64,000 nt of DNA, taken from positions 62,001-126,000 of the forward strand of contig NZ_VUMV01000007.1 in assembly GCF_009696005.1 (NCBI RefSeq). Direction: 5' to 3'. The notes below the pieces were generated by a model, which was given only the letters and a program-made list of their open reading frames with translations, ran no database searches and was not told where the DNA came from. This document shows positions 1 through 8,903 of this stretch, in pieces; the first letter of the stretch is position 1, and the number at the start of each line of letters is the position of its first letter. The translations under genes were made by a program, and so were the position numbers. The DNA is from Bilifractor porci (GTDB lineage Bacteria; Bacillota; Clostridia; Lachnospirales; Lachnospiraceae).

Positions 1-54
1 GTCAGGAAAGTGGCCATGCTGTGGCTGGGGAACCAGAAGTTTAATTACGGATAG
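1..54 (+). CDS. possible C-terminal tail of a truncated gene
   Basis: The first frame is open from the left edge to a TAG stop at 52-54 and encodes only 17 residues (ending NQKFNYG). It could be the end of a gene that starts before the window. No family can be recognised from so little, and the other two forward frames also stop within about 110 bases. The rest of the 159 bases before the next gene shows nothing else recognisable. This is a weak call. Confidence 0.2.
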   Translation, partial: VRKVAMLWLGNQKFNYG

Positions 55-213
55 CCAGGTGCTTTGTACTTCGTCAATCATTCCTGCATTTGTATTCTCA
101 TGAAACATCCGGACCGCTGCCGGTTTCCTATGCTTATATGATATGACACGCAGCGTATACGTTTTTTCAGAGAGAGTCTATACGATTTAAAGTTCAGGAA
201 AAGAGGAGAAATC

Positions 214-1224
214 ATGATTTGCAGCAATAGAAGAAAAATCGGACCAGTACTGGCTCTTTGCATGGGGCTTGCGGCAGGAACCATGGCGTTTCCGCTTTCC
301 GTCCGCGCAGATGCGGTCGGAGACGCCCGCGCGTCTGTAACGGAGGGTTCGACCTGTGTTTCTCTGGGGGCAGACCTTACCGATGACCAGAAGGCTGTTG
401 TACTGGGGTTTCTCGGACTGACGGAAGAAGATCTTGCGAAGGATACCGTTGTCACCGTGACTAACGAAGAGGAGCACAAGTATCTGGATTCCTATCTGGA
501 CACCAGTGTGATCGGCGACGCGTCTTACTCCAGTTCGCGTGTAACCGCGAAAGGAGACGGCTACGGGATACAGGTGACAACACAGAATATTACCTACTGC
601 ACTTCTGAGATGTACCAGAATGCGCTGGCTACTGCAGGAGTGCAGAATGCGGAGGTTGCCGTGGCGGCGCCTTTTGATGTGACGGGAACAGCCGCGCTGG
701 TCGGGATGACAGAAGCCTATTCCAAGATGACAGGAGAGGCGCTGAAAGCGGAAAATGTTAACACGGCCGCGGATGAGCTGGTGACAACAGGAAAAATTGC
801 GGAGGAGATCAAGGATCCCTTAAAAGCATCCGAGCTGATCGCTGCCGTGAAAGGCGCCGTGGCGGACAGAAACGCTGCGGAAAGCACAGATTCTTCCGGA
901 AGTTCCGGTCAGGACGCAGGTACTTCTTCCGCCAGTGAGAATCTTTCGGATGACGCATTGAATCAAATCATTGATGAGGCCTGCCAGAAGCTGGGCATTA
1001 CGCTTACCGATCAGGGAAAAGGAGAGATTCGGGACCTGATGAGGAAGTTTGCCGGCCTGAATCTGAACACAGATGAGCTGAAAAACCAGGCATCCTCTCT
1101 GTATGACAAGCTGGCTTCCCATGGAATTAACATCGGCTTGAACAAAACGGATTCCATGACGATATTTGACAGGCTGATGGATTACATTAAACAGTTTCAG
1201 AGCTGGCTGAAGGGGCTGTCATAA
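214..1224 (+). CDS. DUF1002 family secreted protein
   Basis: A 336-residue protein with a cleavable signal peptide: basic residues RRK near the N-terminus, a hydrophobic stretch to about residue 28, and a likely cut after VRADA. The segment from about residue 30 to 200 (SLGADLTDDQKAVVLGFLGL, and the alternating TxYxSSRVTxxxxGYGIQV block) matches the DUF1002/YpuA family known from Bacillus and Clostridia. A Ser/Gly-rich linker near residues 220-240 separates it from a helical C-terminal part. The start has an AGGAGA box six bases upstream. Function is unknown for the family; export is expected. A Rho-independent terminator follows directly, so it looks monocistronic. Confidence 0.82.
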   Translation: MICSNRRKIGPVLALCMGLAAGTMAFPLSVRADAVGDARASVTEGSTCVSLGADLTDDQKAVVLGFLGLTEEDLAKDTVVTVTNEEEHKYLDSYLDTSVIGDASYSSSRVTAKGDGYGIQVTTQNITYCTSEMYQNALATAGVQNAEVAVAAPFDVTGTAALVGMTEAYSKMTGEALKAENVNTAADELVTTGKIAEEIKDPLKASELIAAVKGAVADRNAAESTDSSGSSGQDAGTSSASENLSDDALNQIIDEACQKLGITLTDQGKGEIRDLMRKFAGLNLNTDELKNQASSLYDKLASHGINIGLNKTDSMTIFDRLMDYIKQFQSWLKGLS

Positions 1225-1251
1225 ACAGAAACAGATATGTAAATAAAGCAG

Positions 1252-1294
1252 AGGCAGGGCGCAGGTGATACATTCATCCGCTTTGCCTTTTTTC
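1252..1294 (+). terminator. Rho-independent terminator after the DUF1002 gene
   Basis: AGGCAGGGCG at 1252-1261 pairs with CGCTTTGCCT at 1279-1288 (two G-T pairs). A smaller inner stem (GGTGA/TCATC) lies between, and a run of T follows immediately. Confidence 0.7.
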
Positions 1295-1406
1295 TATGGG
1301 GATCCGACAGTATCTGTTACACGGCGGCAGGAAGAGGGAAGAGATATTCACGGATTGCTGTTTTTATGTTGACCTGGGAAGCTGGCTTGAAAAGATAAAA
1401 AAAGGG

Positions 1407-1435
1407 TTGACAGGTACGTATTCCGGGGTTATACT
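1407..1435 (+). promoter_or_regulatory. sigma-A promoter of the Fur-family gene
   Basis: Perfect -35 TTGACA at 1407-1412, 17-base spacer, and -10 TATACT at 1430-1435. The transcript would begin about 1442, just before the palindrome at 1447-1463. Confidence 0.75.
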
Positions 1436-1446
1436 GGGCACATAAA

Positions 1447-1463
1447 TTAAGAATAGTTCTTAA
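1447..1463. promoter_or_regulatory. palindromic operator, PerR/Fur-box-like
   Basis: TTAAGAA-TAG-TTCTTAA is a perfect inverted repeat starting a few bases after the predicted transcription start. The inner TAAGAATAGTTCTTA keeps the 7-1-7 geometry of Fur-family sites and resembles PerR boxes (TTATAATxATTATAA type). Since the next gene encodes a Fur-family protein, autoregulation is the simplest reading. Which metal or peroxide signal is sensed is inference. Confidence 0.55.
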
Positions 1464-1496
1464 TATTAATTTTAGAGATTATCAGAGGTGTTACAG

Positions 1497-1898
1497 ATGG
1501 CAGAATTAAAACACAGCCGCCAGAGAGATTACATTCGTGAGAATCTCCGGCACCGCACTGACCATCCGACCGCAGATATGATTTATGAAGATATCCGGAA
1601 AGGATATCCCCGCATAAGCCTTGGTACAGTTTATCGGAATTTGACACTGCTGGCGGAATTAGGAGAGATACGGAAGCTGACCGGACTCTCCGGACCGGAG
1701 CATTTTGACGGACAGGTCGCTCCTCATAATCATTTTATCTGCAGAAAGTGCGGAAAGATTATTGATCTGGAAGATTTTGACAGTTCGGATCTGATCCGGG
1801 ACGCGGAAAGCAAGGCGGACGTTTCTGTAGATTCCTGCAATATCTATTTTTACGGTTACTGCAGAGAATGCAGGGACGCAGAGGCAGTGTCGGAGTAA
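1497..1898 (+). CDS. Fur family transcriptional regulator, PerR-like
   Basis: A 133-residue Fur-family repressor. The N-terminal winged helix is visible (HSRQRDYIRENLRHRTDHPTA, then the recognition-helix region PRISLGTVYRNLTLLAELGEI). The dimerisation domain follows, with the structural-zinc pairs CRKCGK and CRECRD and the conserved HNHFIC metal-binding segment. The start chosen is ATG 1497, six bases after AGAGGTG; a GTG at 1488 lies inside that ribosome site. The neighbour is reverse rubrerythrin, a classical PerR target, so a PerR-like peroxide role is more likely than Fur or Zur. The sensing residues cannot be settled by eye. Confidence 0.85.
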   Translation: MAELKHSRQRDYIRENLRHRTDHPTADMIYEDIRKGYPRISLGTVYRNLTLLAELGEIRKLTGLSGPEHFDGQVAPHNHFICRKCGKIIDLEDFDSSDLIRDAESKADVSVDSCNIYFYGYCRECRDAEAVSE

Positions 1899-2079
1899 TT
1901 TCCGCGTTCCAGCCCGCCCGGAGCTGGCAGAAGGCGCGGAAAACGCCCGATTTATACCGGGTAAATAACCTGCATATTAGCTGTCTTAACGGAAAAAAGT
2001 TTTGCGGATTCCGTATTTCAGGACAGATAATATAAAAACTAAAATAAAATGAAAAAATGTATGAAAGGTGGTATGTACG

Positions 2080-2622
2080 ATGAAAAAATGGAGATGTCTG
2101 GTTTGCGGCGCTGTTGTTGAGGGTGAGAATCCGCCGGAGAAATGCCCGACCTGCGGAGCTCCTGCAGAGAAATTTGTAGAGGTTACCGATGACCTGTCCT
2201 GGGCATCCGAGCATGTAGTAGGAATTGCCTCCGACGTACCGGAAGATATTAAGGAAGATCTGCGCGCAAACTTTACAGGTGAGTGCTCTGAGGTTGGCAT
2301 GTATCTTGCTATGTCCCGTGTAGCTTTCCGCGAAGGCTATCCGGAGGTTGGCCTTTATTATGAGAAAGCCGCCCATGAAGAGGCAGAGCACGCGGCAAAA
2401 TTTGCAGAGCTTCTCGGTGAGGTTATTACCGACAGCACAAAGAAGAACCTTCAGATGCGTGTAGAGGCTGAAAATGGCGCAACTGCCGGAAAAACAGATC
2501 TGGCAAAGCGCGCAAAGGCAGCAAATCTGGATGCTATCCATGACACCGTTCACGAAATGGCTCGTGACGAGGCCCGCCACGGAAAAGCGTTCGAGGGACT
2601 TCTGAAGAGATATTTTGAATAA
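2080..2622 (+). CDS. reverse rubrerythrin (NADH peroxidase)
   Basis: A 180-residue non-haem iron protein. A rubredoxin-like domain comes first (CLVCG at residues 6-10 and CPTCG about 20 residues later, four Cys ligands). A four-helix ferritin-like domain follows, with the di-iron ligands in [13 protein letters not shown] and in [13 protein letters not shown]. This order, rubredoxin before di-iron, is that of the clostridial reverse rubrerythrins that reduce peroxide and oxygen in the cytoplasm with electrons from NADH via rubredoxin reductase. ATG 2080 follows AAAGGTGG with good spacing; the GTG at 2068 overlaps that site. It lies downstream of the Fur/PerR-type gene and ends at a strong terminator. 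Confidence 0.9.
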   Translation: MKKWRCLVCGAVVEGENPPEKCPTCGAPAEKFVEVTDDLSWASEHVVGIASDVPEDIKEDLRANFTGECSEVGMYLAMSRVAFREGYPEVGLYYEKAAHEEAEHAAKFAELLGEVITDSTKKNLQMRVEAENGATAGKTDLAKRAKAANLDAIHDTVHEMARDEARHGKAFEGLLKRYFE

Positions 2623-2691
2623 TCCAGAGAACCGGCTGCCAAGCTGCAATTACAGCATACTTCCTGGCGCTGTAACTATTTAGAACAACAG

Positions 2692-2766
2692 AAAAGGCTG
2701 TCACTTTATGCATCATCCATATCCGAAAGGGTACCGGGTTCAGGCATAAGGCGGCGGCCTTTTTCC
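2692..2766 (+). terminator. long-stem terminator after reverse rubrerythrin
   Basis: AAAAGGCTGTCACTTTATGC at 2692-2711 pairs with GCATAAGGCGGCGGCCTTTT at 2744-2763, with one mismatch and a few wobble pairs, and a U-rich tail follows. The rest of 2623-2956 holds no convincing gene: the short open frame at 2767-2982 has no codon pattern or family match. I looked for a glycine riboswitch before the symporter and did not see its conserved core. Confidence 0.7.
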
Positions 2767-2956
2767 GTGCTGTTTTTTGCTGCGTCTGACTGGTGTTTTC
2801 ATACAGAGGTTTCGTGCAGAAGAGGCGGCGCGGCTGTTCCAAAAGATACAGATATCTGGTATACTTGGCAGGTGCCTGTCCGGTATGGATATTTTGGGAA
2901 AAGCCGGAATCTGTGCCGCGGCAGGCTGGAAAAAATGATGGGGGAGAAGGATTGTT

Positions 2957-4393
2957 TTGAATTTTATTATTTCACTGATTGAAGCTGTTTATCGTTTTCT
3001 GTGGGGAAACCTGGTTACCATTCCGCTTCCGGGTGGCAGTGAACTCGGACTTCCGCTTCTGGTTCTCATTCTGATTCCTACCGGCATTTTTTATACGGTA
3101 AGGACCCGTGTTCTTCCTGTCCGGATGGGCCGGGAAATACTGAAGGTTTCTCTTGACCCGAAAAAAGAAGAAAAGGGGGCAATTTCCGGCCTCCAGTCGC
3201 TGATTGTCTCTACCGCAACCCGCGTGGGAATGGGAAACCTGGCCGGTGTCGTTGCGGCGATTTCCGCCGGAGGGGCAGGGGCGGTTTTTTGGATGTGGGT
3301 GACTGCCATAATCGGACAGTCTACCGCCTTTGCGGAAGGGGTTTTAGCTCAGCAGCATAAGCAAAAGGATCCGCTGTACGGCGGATACCGAGGAGGCCCT
3401 GCTTATTATATCCATGATTTTATGGAACAGCATGTCTATCGGAAGAAACGGAGACGCAGCATCATTGCTGTTTTATTTGCCATTTCCGGCCTGATCTGCT
3501 GGTGCGGTATCAGCCAGGTAATCAGTAATTCTGTATCCTCCGCTTTTCACCGCGCCTTCCAGATTCCGCCGCTGTACACAACGATTGCCCTGGTTATTAT
3601 TGCGGCAGTGATTGTGCTGCGGAAAAATGCGACCGTGCGTGTCCTGGACATCATGGTGCCGGTCATGGCGGGCATGTATTTCCTGATCACGATTGTCCTG
3701 GTCCTGATGAATATTCAGGCACTTCCCTCTGTCTTTGCCCGTATTTTTACAGAAGCCTTCGGGTTCAGGCAGGTGGCGGCGGGCGGATTTGGGACAGTCA
3801 TGATGAACGGTGTGAAAAGAGGGCTGTTCTCCAATGAGGCGGGGAGCGGGTCTGCCCCCTGCGCGGCTGCCGCGGCTGCCTCGGATCATCCGGTAAAAAT
3901 CGGTCTGACCCAGGCCTTCGGCGTTTTTATCGACACGATTGTCATCTGCAGCTGCACGGCTTTTATCATCCTGATCACTCCTGCGTCGGAAACCGCCGGG
4001 ACAGAGGGCATGGATCTTCTGCAGGCGGCCATGCATTATCACATGGGAGAGTTCGGTGTGATTTTTGTGGCGGTTGTTCTCTGGCTTTTCAGCTTTTCCA
4101 CCTTTCTGGGCATTTTGTTCTATGCAAGACCAAACGTGGCCTACCTGTTCGGCGACCGCTGGCTTCCGCAGTATCTGTACAAGATTCTGGCCCTGATCAT
4201 GCTTTTTATCGGGGGCCTTGCCGCATATACGACAGTCTGGGATTTGGGAGACGTGGGAATCGGCCTGATGACCATCTTTAATGTCATCGCTCTCTGGCCG
4301 ATGTCCGGAGATGTGATCCGGGCGCTGAAGGATTATGAGTCGGCGCACGGGAAAAAGAAGCGCGCGAAGACTGCGGAACAGAAGGAGTCCTGA
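2957..4393 (+). CDS. alanine/glycine:cation symporter, AGCS family
   Basis: A 478-residue inner-membrane carrier with about 10-11 hydrophobic helices. The family signature is clear: GMGNLAGVVAAISAGGAGAVFWMW near residues 93-116, then FAEGVLAQQHKQ, GGPAYYI, and KRGLFSNEAGSGSAPCAAAAA. It imports alanine or glycine with Na+ or H+. The likely start is TTG 2957, six bases after GGGGGAGAAGG; no ATG of the same frame lies upstream close to a ribosome site. The gene is single, between two terminators. Confidence 0.88.
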   Translation: MNFIISLIEAVYRFLWGNLVTIPLPGGSELGLPLLVLILIPTGIFYTVRTRVLPVRMGREILKVSLDPKKEEKGAISGLQSLIVSTATRVGMGNLAGVVAAISAGGAGAVFWMWVTAIIGQSTAFAEGVLAQQHKQKDPLYGGYRGGPAYYIHDFMEQHVYRKKRRRSIIAVLFAISGLICWCGISQVISNSVSSAFHRAFQIPPLYTTIALVIIAAVIVLRKNATVRVLDIMVPVMAGMYFLITIVLVLMNIQALPSVFARIFTEAFGFRQVAAGGFGTVMMNGVKRGLFSNEAGSGSAPCAAAAAASDHPVKIGLTQAFGVFIDTIVICSCTAFIILITPASETAGTEGMDLLQAAMHYHMGEFGVIFVAVVLWLFSFSTFLGILFYARPNVAYLFGDRWLPQYLYKILALIMLFIGGLAAYTTVWDLGDVGIGLMTIFNVIALWPMSGDVIRALKDYESAHGKKKRAKTAEQKES

Positions 4394-4441
4394 AAATTGC
4401 TGTAAATTTCGCTTAGAATCGAGAACCTTCGTGAATGCAAA

Positions 4442-4478
4442 GCACAAAAAAGAGTGGCCTGTCCACTCTTTTTTTGTG
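4442..4478. terminator. near-symmetric terminator after the AGCS gene
   Basis: GCACAAAAAAGAGTGG and CCACTCTTTTTTTGTGC pair across CCTGT, with A-tract and T-tract on both sides. It should stop transcription rightward and could do so leftward too. Confidence 0.8.
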
Positions 4479-4610
4479 CCGTGCGGACATGGAAAAGGAC
4501 AGGGGGAATTTTTATAGTCTAAGTATAGGTTCAGATGGACTGCCCTTTGGAATGTGAAAAGCAGGATACCGGGCAGACCGGGAAAATGAAAGAAAGCGGA
4601 GGTGTGTTTT

Positions 4611-5657
4611 ATGTTAACAGCCAGAGAGAATATGATAGAAACCATTGAAGGCGGAAAACCGGACAGGATTGTCAACCAGTATGAGGGAATTGCCCTTCTG
4701 TTTCATCCGTTTTTGTTCCGTTCTCCCCTTGTCCCGAAAGGAACCGAGGTAAAGGATGCCATACCGAATGCATGGGGCGTTTATAATGCTTTCCCTGCGA
4801 ATACTCCCGGCGGATTCCCGGTGCAGGATGAAGAACATGTTCTGGTAAAGGATATCGATCACTGGCAGGACTATGTAAAGGTGCCGGATACAAACTTTAC
4901 AGACGAAGAGTGGGGAAAATGCCAGGAAATGTACGACGCGGTAGGCGACAAGGCGATGAAGGCAACCTTTGTTGCGCCCGGCCTTTTCGAGCAGTGCCAC
5001 CATATGTGCAAAATCGATGATACGCTGATGGCTATGTATGAGTCTCCGGATGAGCTGCACGACATGATTAAAATGCTGACGGAGTTTGAGCTCCGCATCG
5101 CGGAGGGAATCTGCGATCATCTGCATCCGGAAGCCATTTTCCATCATGACGACTGGGGCAGCCAGAAGAGCACCTTCATGAGCCCGGCCATGTTCGAGGA
5201 ATTCTTTGTAGAGCCCTATAAGCAGATTTACGGATACTATCATGATCACGGAGTAAAATATGTATTCCATCATTCTGACAGCTATGCCGCGACACTGGTT
5301 CCGGACATGATCGAGATGGGAATCAATGTGTGGCAGGGATGCTTCTCCACGAATGATATCCCGAAGCTGCTGAAGGAAACCCAGGGAAAGATAACCTTCA
5401 TGGGCGGAATTGAGAACCACCTGGTGGATTTTGACGGATGGACAGAGGAAAACAATGAAGCGGTTATCCGCAAAACACTGGCGGAAGACGGGACAAAGTA
5501 CTTTATCCCCTGCATCGCCCAGGGTGGACCGGGTTCTGTCTATCCGGGTGTCTATAAGAGCATGTCTGATATTATCGATAAGATCAATACAGAGAAATAC
5601 GGATTCACACAGGAACAGCTGGAAGCCGCCAGAGAGCCGATCCAGATTATGTTCTGA
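4611..5657 (+). CDS. URO-D/MtaA-like family protein, paralogue 1
   Basis: A 348-residue member of the uroporphyrinogen decarboxylase superfamily. That family includes true HemE and also corrinoid:CoM methyltransferases (MtaA, CmuA). The LTARENMIETIEGGKPDRI opening and the FHHDDWGSQKSTFMSP and VKYVFHHSDSYAATLVPDMIEMG blocks are typical of the anaerobe-specific subgroup, not of HemE. The start is ATG 4611 after GCGGAGGTG. At the site where MtaA carries HxCG, this copy reads HHSDS, so the usual zinc Cys is absent. No corrinoid protein is encoded nearby. The substrate is unknown; a role in methyl or other one-carbon transfer is a guess. Confidence 0.75.
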   Translation: MLTARENMIETIEGGKPDRIVNQYEGIALLFHPFLFRSPLVPKGTEVKDAIPNAWGVYNAFPANTPGGFPVQDEEHVLVKDIDHWQDYVKVPDTNFTDEEWGKCQEMYDAVGDKAMKATFVAPGLFEQCHHMCKIDDTLMAMYESPDELHDMIKMLTEFELRIAEGICDHLHPEAIFHHDDWGSQKSTFMSPAMFEEFFVEPYKQIYGYYHDHGVKYVFHHSDSYAATLVPDMIEMGINVWQGCFSTNDIPKLLKETQGKITFMGGIENHLVDFDGWTEENNEAVIRKTLAEDGTKYFIPCIAQGGPGSVYPGVYKSMSDIIDKINTEKYGFTQEQLEAAREPIQIMF

Positions 5658-5687
5658 GGAAAAAATAAGTTTTTGAAATAAAACAAA

Positions 5688-5772
5688 AAAGGGCTGCTGT
5701 CTGTTGCATCGTCGAAAAATATCCGGAAGGAATATTCCCGACGGCAGGAGGCGGTAGCCCTTCTGTCTTTTA
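5688..5772 (+). terminator. branched hairpin after the first URO-D-like gene
   Basis: AAGGGCT at 5689-5695 pairs with AGCCCTT at 5756-5762. It encloses a second imperfect stem (CGTCG..AATAT / AATATT..CGACG). A moderately T-rich tail follows. It probably terminates the upstream gene. Confidence 0.4.
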
Positions 5773-5839
5773 CGTCTCCGCCATTGGGTCTGCGGCTGAC
5801 AGGATAAGGCTCTGGCTGTTCCGGCCAGAAAAGCTCCTG

Positions 5840-7330
5840 TTACATATTTGAGTTCAGCGGCGGTCCGGAAAAGAACTGCGTGCTTTGTCGGACAGGAGAG
5901 GCGAGAACCTGCATGGAAAGACGCAGATAGTACCTTGTACCGGGATCATCCAGGTTCAGGGAATAGGTTTCCTGAAGTTTGCGGATCCGGTACATAACGG
6001 TGTTGCGGTGGGTAAACAGCGCTGCCGACGTTTTATTGACAGAGCGCTCGTTGTCCAGATAGATCATCAGAGTCTTAAACAGCTCGTCTTCATTCTTTTC
6101 CTTCTCATCCCAGAGCCTGCGGACCATTGGATGACAGGCGTGAATCTGCTCATTGCCCCTTGCGTGGAAAAGCATGTAGTCAACCGCGTATTTCTCGAAA
6201 TAGAAAAGCCAGTTCTCTGTATTTTCCGATTCCGCCGCCTTCATGGCAAACAGACACTGACGCACCATCCATGGAATTTCCGCAGTCCCCTTTGCGCCAA
6301 TGCTGAAGGCTGCCCGTATTTTATTGTTTTCGTGCAGAGTGCCCAGGAAATCCAGAAGATTCTGCCGCTTTTCCAGCAGCTGGTTGGAAAGGACAAGGAT
6401 ATACGGATCTTTGCGGAAAATCACACAGCTGGGCAGATTATGCAGCAGGATACTGTAAAGAATTTCTACGGACCGGTAGGAATTCTGCAGATAATCCGGC
6501 TGGATCAGCAGCATCTGAAAATCATCACCTTCCGTCCACTGCTGGTAGGCAAGCTGAAGCTGAAGTTCCCGGACATCATAGGATTTTTGAAAGACCAGGC
6601 TGTACAGGGCGTTGAAGTGGGAGGGGGAGTGGTCGGACAGGACGGCATTTCCCATGACCGGTTCCAGCAGCTGGGCGATTTTATCAAGCAGCTGGTAATC
6701 GCCAGGATTTATCGGACGCAACATTTCCAGTATAGTCATCCGGCCGCAGTCGATTCCGTTGTACTGCAGGCAGTAGGAGATGCCTCCGTGCCGCAGACCG
6801 GAGCTGTCCGCCGGAGAAAAGGGCTGCACTCCGTGCCGGGTAAAATCGGTATTGCTCTGGGAAAGGTCGAGAGCTTTTATGGCATTCAGGGAAGAATAGC
6901 CGTAACGGCTCATGTACAGCCACTCCGGATCCACCGCGGCGGGGTCGGGATGTCGGCTGATGGCCAGAAGCTTATTGTTTGCGTCCTGGATATCCATCGG
7001 GTTCTGTATCAGGATTTCGCAGGAATTCACAATCTTCTGGAAGTCGTTTTTGCGGATAAAAGCCTGCAGATCAGCTTCCCAGTCCTGAAAGTAGTCGAAG
7101 ACGCCCTGGATGATTTCAAAGGCCTCTTTCTCGGTGACTCCATACAGATAGATCGAATCGCCTTCCCCGCTGCAGACAACATAATCCTGCTCCTGATAGA
7201 CATGGACACAGTTTGTGGAGTACACAAGACGGGCACTGTTCAAAACCGGTCTGGCGTCGGCGCTGATATTGGTTTTCAAATCCATTAAAGGAGAGAGCCG
7301 ATTGGCAATCATCCACATGCTTAGTTTCAT
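5840..7330 (-). CDS. PucR/CdaR-type transcriptional regulator
   Basis: A 496-residue regulator. The C-terminus carries the PucR-type helix-turn-helix (YLDNERSVNKTSAALFTHRN, TVMYRIRKLQETYSLNL). The middle resembles the GGDEF-like or CdaR central region of such proteins. The N-terminal part is not recognised. The start is set at the ATG (complement of 7328-7330) preceded by AGGAGGATCCAA; upstream in-frame sequence has no ribosome site. It lies divergent from a URO-D-like gene and an MFS carrier, and downstream of another URO-D-like gene, so it likely controls them in response to a small-molecule substrate. That link is inference from position. Confidence 0.75.
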   Translation of the reverse strand: MKLSMWMIANRLSPLMDLKTNISADARPVLNSARLVYSTNCVHVYQEQDYVVCSGEGDSIYLYGVTEKEAFEIIQGVFDYFQDWEADLQAFIRKNDFQKIVNSCEILIQNPMDIQDANNKLLAISRHPDPAAVDPEWLYMSRYGYSSLNAIKALDLSQSNTDFTRHGVQPFSPADSSGLRHGGISYCLQYNGIDCGRMTILEMLRPINPGDYQLLDKIAQLLEPVMGNAVLSDHSPSHFNALYSLVFQKSYDVRELQLQLAYQQWTEGDDFQMLLIQPDYLQNSYRSVEILYSILLHNLPSCVIFRKDPYILVLSNQLLEKRQNLLDFLGTLHENNKIRAAFSIGAKGTAEIPWMVRQCLFAMKAAESENTENWLFYFEKYAVDYMLFHARGNEQIHACHPMVRRLWDEKEKNEDELFKTLMIYLDNERSVNKTSAALFTHRNTVMYRIRKLQETYSLNLDDPGTRYYLRLSMQVLASPVRQSTQFFSGPPLNSNM

Positions 7331-7356
7331 TTGGATCCTCCTGACGTTTCTTATTT

Positions 7357-7375
7357 TCCGGACAGCTGCTGTCCG
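7357..7375. repeat. perfect inverted repeat in the regulator's leader
   Basis: CCGGACAG-CTG-CTGTCCGG is a perfect palindrome with a 3-base centre, 27 bases before the regulator start and inside its predicted 5' leader. It could be an operator for the regulator or an mRNA hairpin close to its ribosome site. Confidence 0.45.
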
Positions 7376-7433
7376 GCAGACAACTTCGGTCAGGCTCTTG
7401 GAGTAATATGTGTTCCGGAAACAGGCTGGACTT

Positions 7434-7439
7434 ATTATA
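7434..7439 (-). promoter_or_regulatory. extended -10 promoter of the PucR-type gene
   Basis: On the minus strand the sequence reads TGTTATAAT, an extended -10 (TG-n-TATAAT), with only a weak T-rich -35 region. It gives a leader of about 97 bases. The remaining part of 7331-7686, about 250 bases up to the next gene, shows no gene, and I could not find a convincing promoter for the rightward gene in it. Confidence 0.4.
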
Positions 7440-7686
7440 ACATTTTTTTGCATCGGTAAAAACTTTCCTTTGGCATTTTGCAGCGGGCACAAAATTTCAA
7501 AAAGGAGAAGCGCGAGAATTGTGCTGTGGGCATCTGTCGCAGAGCGGATGTCTTTCTTACAATGATGATTACAGCGGTAAAAGTGAAGAGCCATGGAGAG
7601 TCTTTCCGCCGGTGGGCGGTGAACTTCACGGCGCAAGCATACTCTGACAGTTTTAGCAAAAGGATAATTAAAAGGAGGCGGAGATA

Positions 7687-8673
7687 ATGACACCAAGGGA
7701 AAATGCAATGGCGGTTTACAACAGAGAGCAGCCGGATTACTACGGGGATTTGATGGATGCGATTGTGCTGCTTCCGGATCCGGTGCTGATGGGGGATCTT
7801 CCGCCGCAGGATGGGAAAATTCATCCGGACTCCTGGGGAGTCCCCTATGAATGGAAACCGGGCGCTCCTGGGCCTCATCCGTATATCACGCCGGAAAATG
7901 TGGTCGTTAAGGATATTGAAAACTGGGACCGCTATGTAAAGGTTCCGTCTCTGGAGAATCTGGACTGGGGACCGGCGCAGAAAGTGGCCGAGGGTGTTGA
8001 CCGGAAAGAGAAATTTGTCGGGATTATGTTCGGCGGAGGACTGTTTGAGAGGTCGCATTTTCTTCTGGGAATGGAAAATGCCCTGATGGATTATCTGGAA
8101 TACCCGGACGAGATGAAAGAACTGCTGTCTGTCATCAAGGACTATAAAATCGCCTACATCAGACAGATGACGGAAAAGGTTCACCCGGATATTATTTTCT
8201 ATCACGATGACTGGGGCTCCAAGCAGAATGTTTTTCTGCCTCCGACTGTCTGGAGAGACATCATTAAACCGCTTCAGCAGGAAATTTCCGACGCTATTCA
8301 TGACTGCGGCATGATTTACATGCACCACGCAGACTGTATCTGTCAGCCTCTGGTGACCGACATGGTAGATCTTGGCATTGATATCTGGCAGGGAGTCATT
8401 GCGCAGAATGACATTGTAAAAATCCAGCAGATTACGGAGGGCAAACTTGCCATGGTCGGCGGGGTGGACGGCCCTGCCATTGATATCGACGGCATCTCGG
8501 AAGAGGCAATCCGGCAGGAAGTCAGAAGGGCGTTTGACGAATACTGTCCTGCCGGACGGTTCTATCCGTCCATCCCGAACGGCGTCTGCTTCCGGGAATG
8601 GAATAACAAAATCTACCGTGATGAGCTGGAAAAATACGGAAGAAGATATGCGCAGGAGCACCCTGTTACATGA
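7687..8673 (+). CDS. URO-D/MtaA-like family protein, paralogue 2
   Basis: A 328-residue URO-D superfamily protein, clearly related to the one at 4611-5657 (MTPRENAMAVYNREQPDYYG; IFYHDDWGSKQNVFLPP; MVDLGIDIWQGVIAQND). At the metal-site position it reads MHHADC, different from both other paralogues in the window. ATG 7687 follows AAAGGAGGCGGAGATA. The MFS carrier 230 bases downstream on the same strand is likely co-transcribed: the gap shows no clear terminator. A transported methylated or carboxylated substrate processed by this enzyme is a plausible inference. Confidence 0.75.
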   Translation: MTPRENAMAVYNREQPDYYGDLMDAIVLLPDPVLMGDLPPQDGKIHPDSWGVPYEWKPGAPGPHPYITPENVVVKDIENWDRYVKVPSLENLDWGPAQKVAEGVDRKEKFVGIMFGGGLFERSHFLLGMENALMDYLEYPDEMKELLSVIKDYKIAYIRQMTEKVHPDIIFYHDDWGSKQNVFLPPTVWRDIIKPLQQEISDAIHDCGMIYMHHADCICQPLVTDMVDLGIDIWQGVIAQNDIVKIQQITEGKLAMVGGVDGPAIDIDGISEEAIRQEVRRAFDEYCPAGRFYPSIPNGVCFREWNNKIYRDELEKYGRRYAQEHPVT

Positions 8674-8903
8674 ACGTGGGCTAAAAAGCATGTGGCAGAT
8701 ATCCGTCAGGACGTCCGGTCTACATTGGCCGGGCGGATTGGGGGAGTCTGCGCACAATTTTCGGTGCGGCAGGAACTGCAAAGATTGTGCCGACAGGACA
8801 TTCCCGCTGTATAGGAAAGAGGTTAAGATAAACAAAGAAATTCCGTACGGTACAGAAAAAAGAAACTGTTGATCTGTGTTTTTCAAAAGAGGAGGAAAGA
8901 CTC

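Noticed and set aside
2623-2956. Possible glycine riboswitch before the AGCS symporter
   Set aside because: Such switches often precede AGCS genes, but the conserved core and tandem arrangement are not found; the visible structure is a terminator.
2767-2982. A 71-codon plus-strand open frame before the AGCS gene
   Set aside because: It starts within the rubrerythrin terminator, has no ribosome site and no similarity to known proteins.
5885-7288. A 467-codon plus-strand open frame
   Set aside because: It is antisense to the PucR-type regulator, whose helix-turn-helix and ribosome site are convincing.
7435-8886. A 483-codon minus-strand open frame
   Set aside because: It is antisense to the URO-D-like gene at 7687 and shows no recognisable domain.
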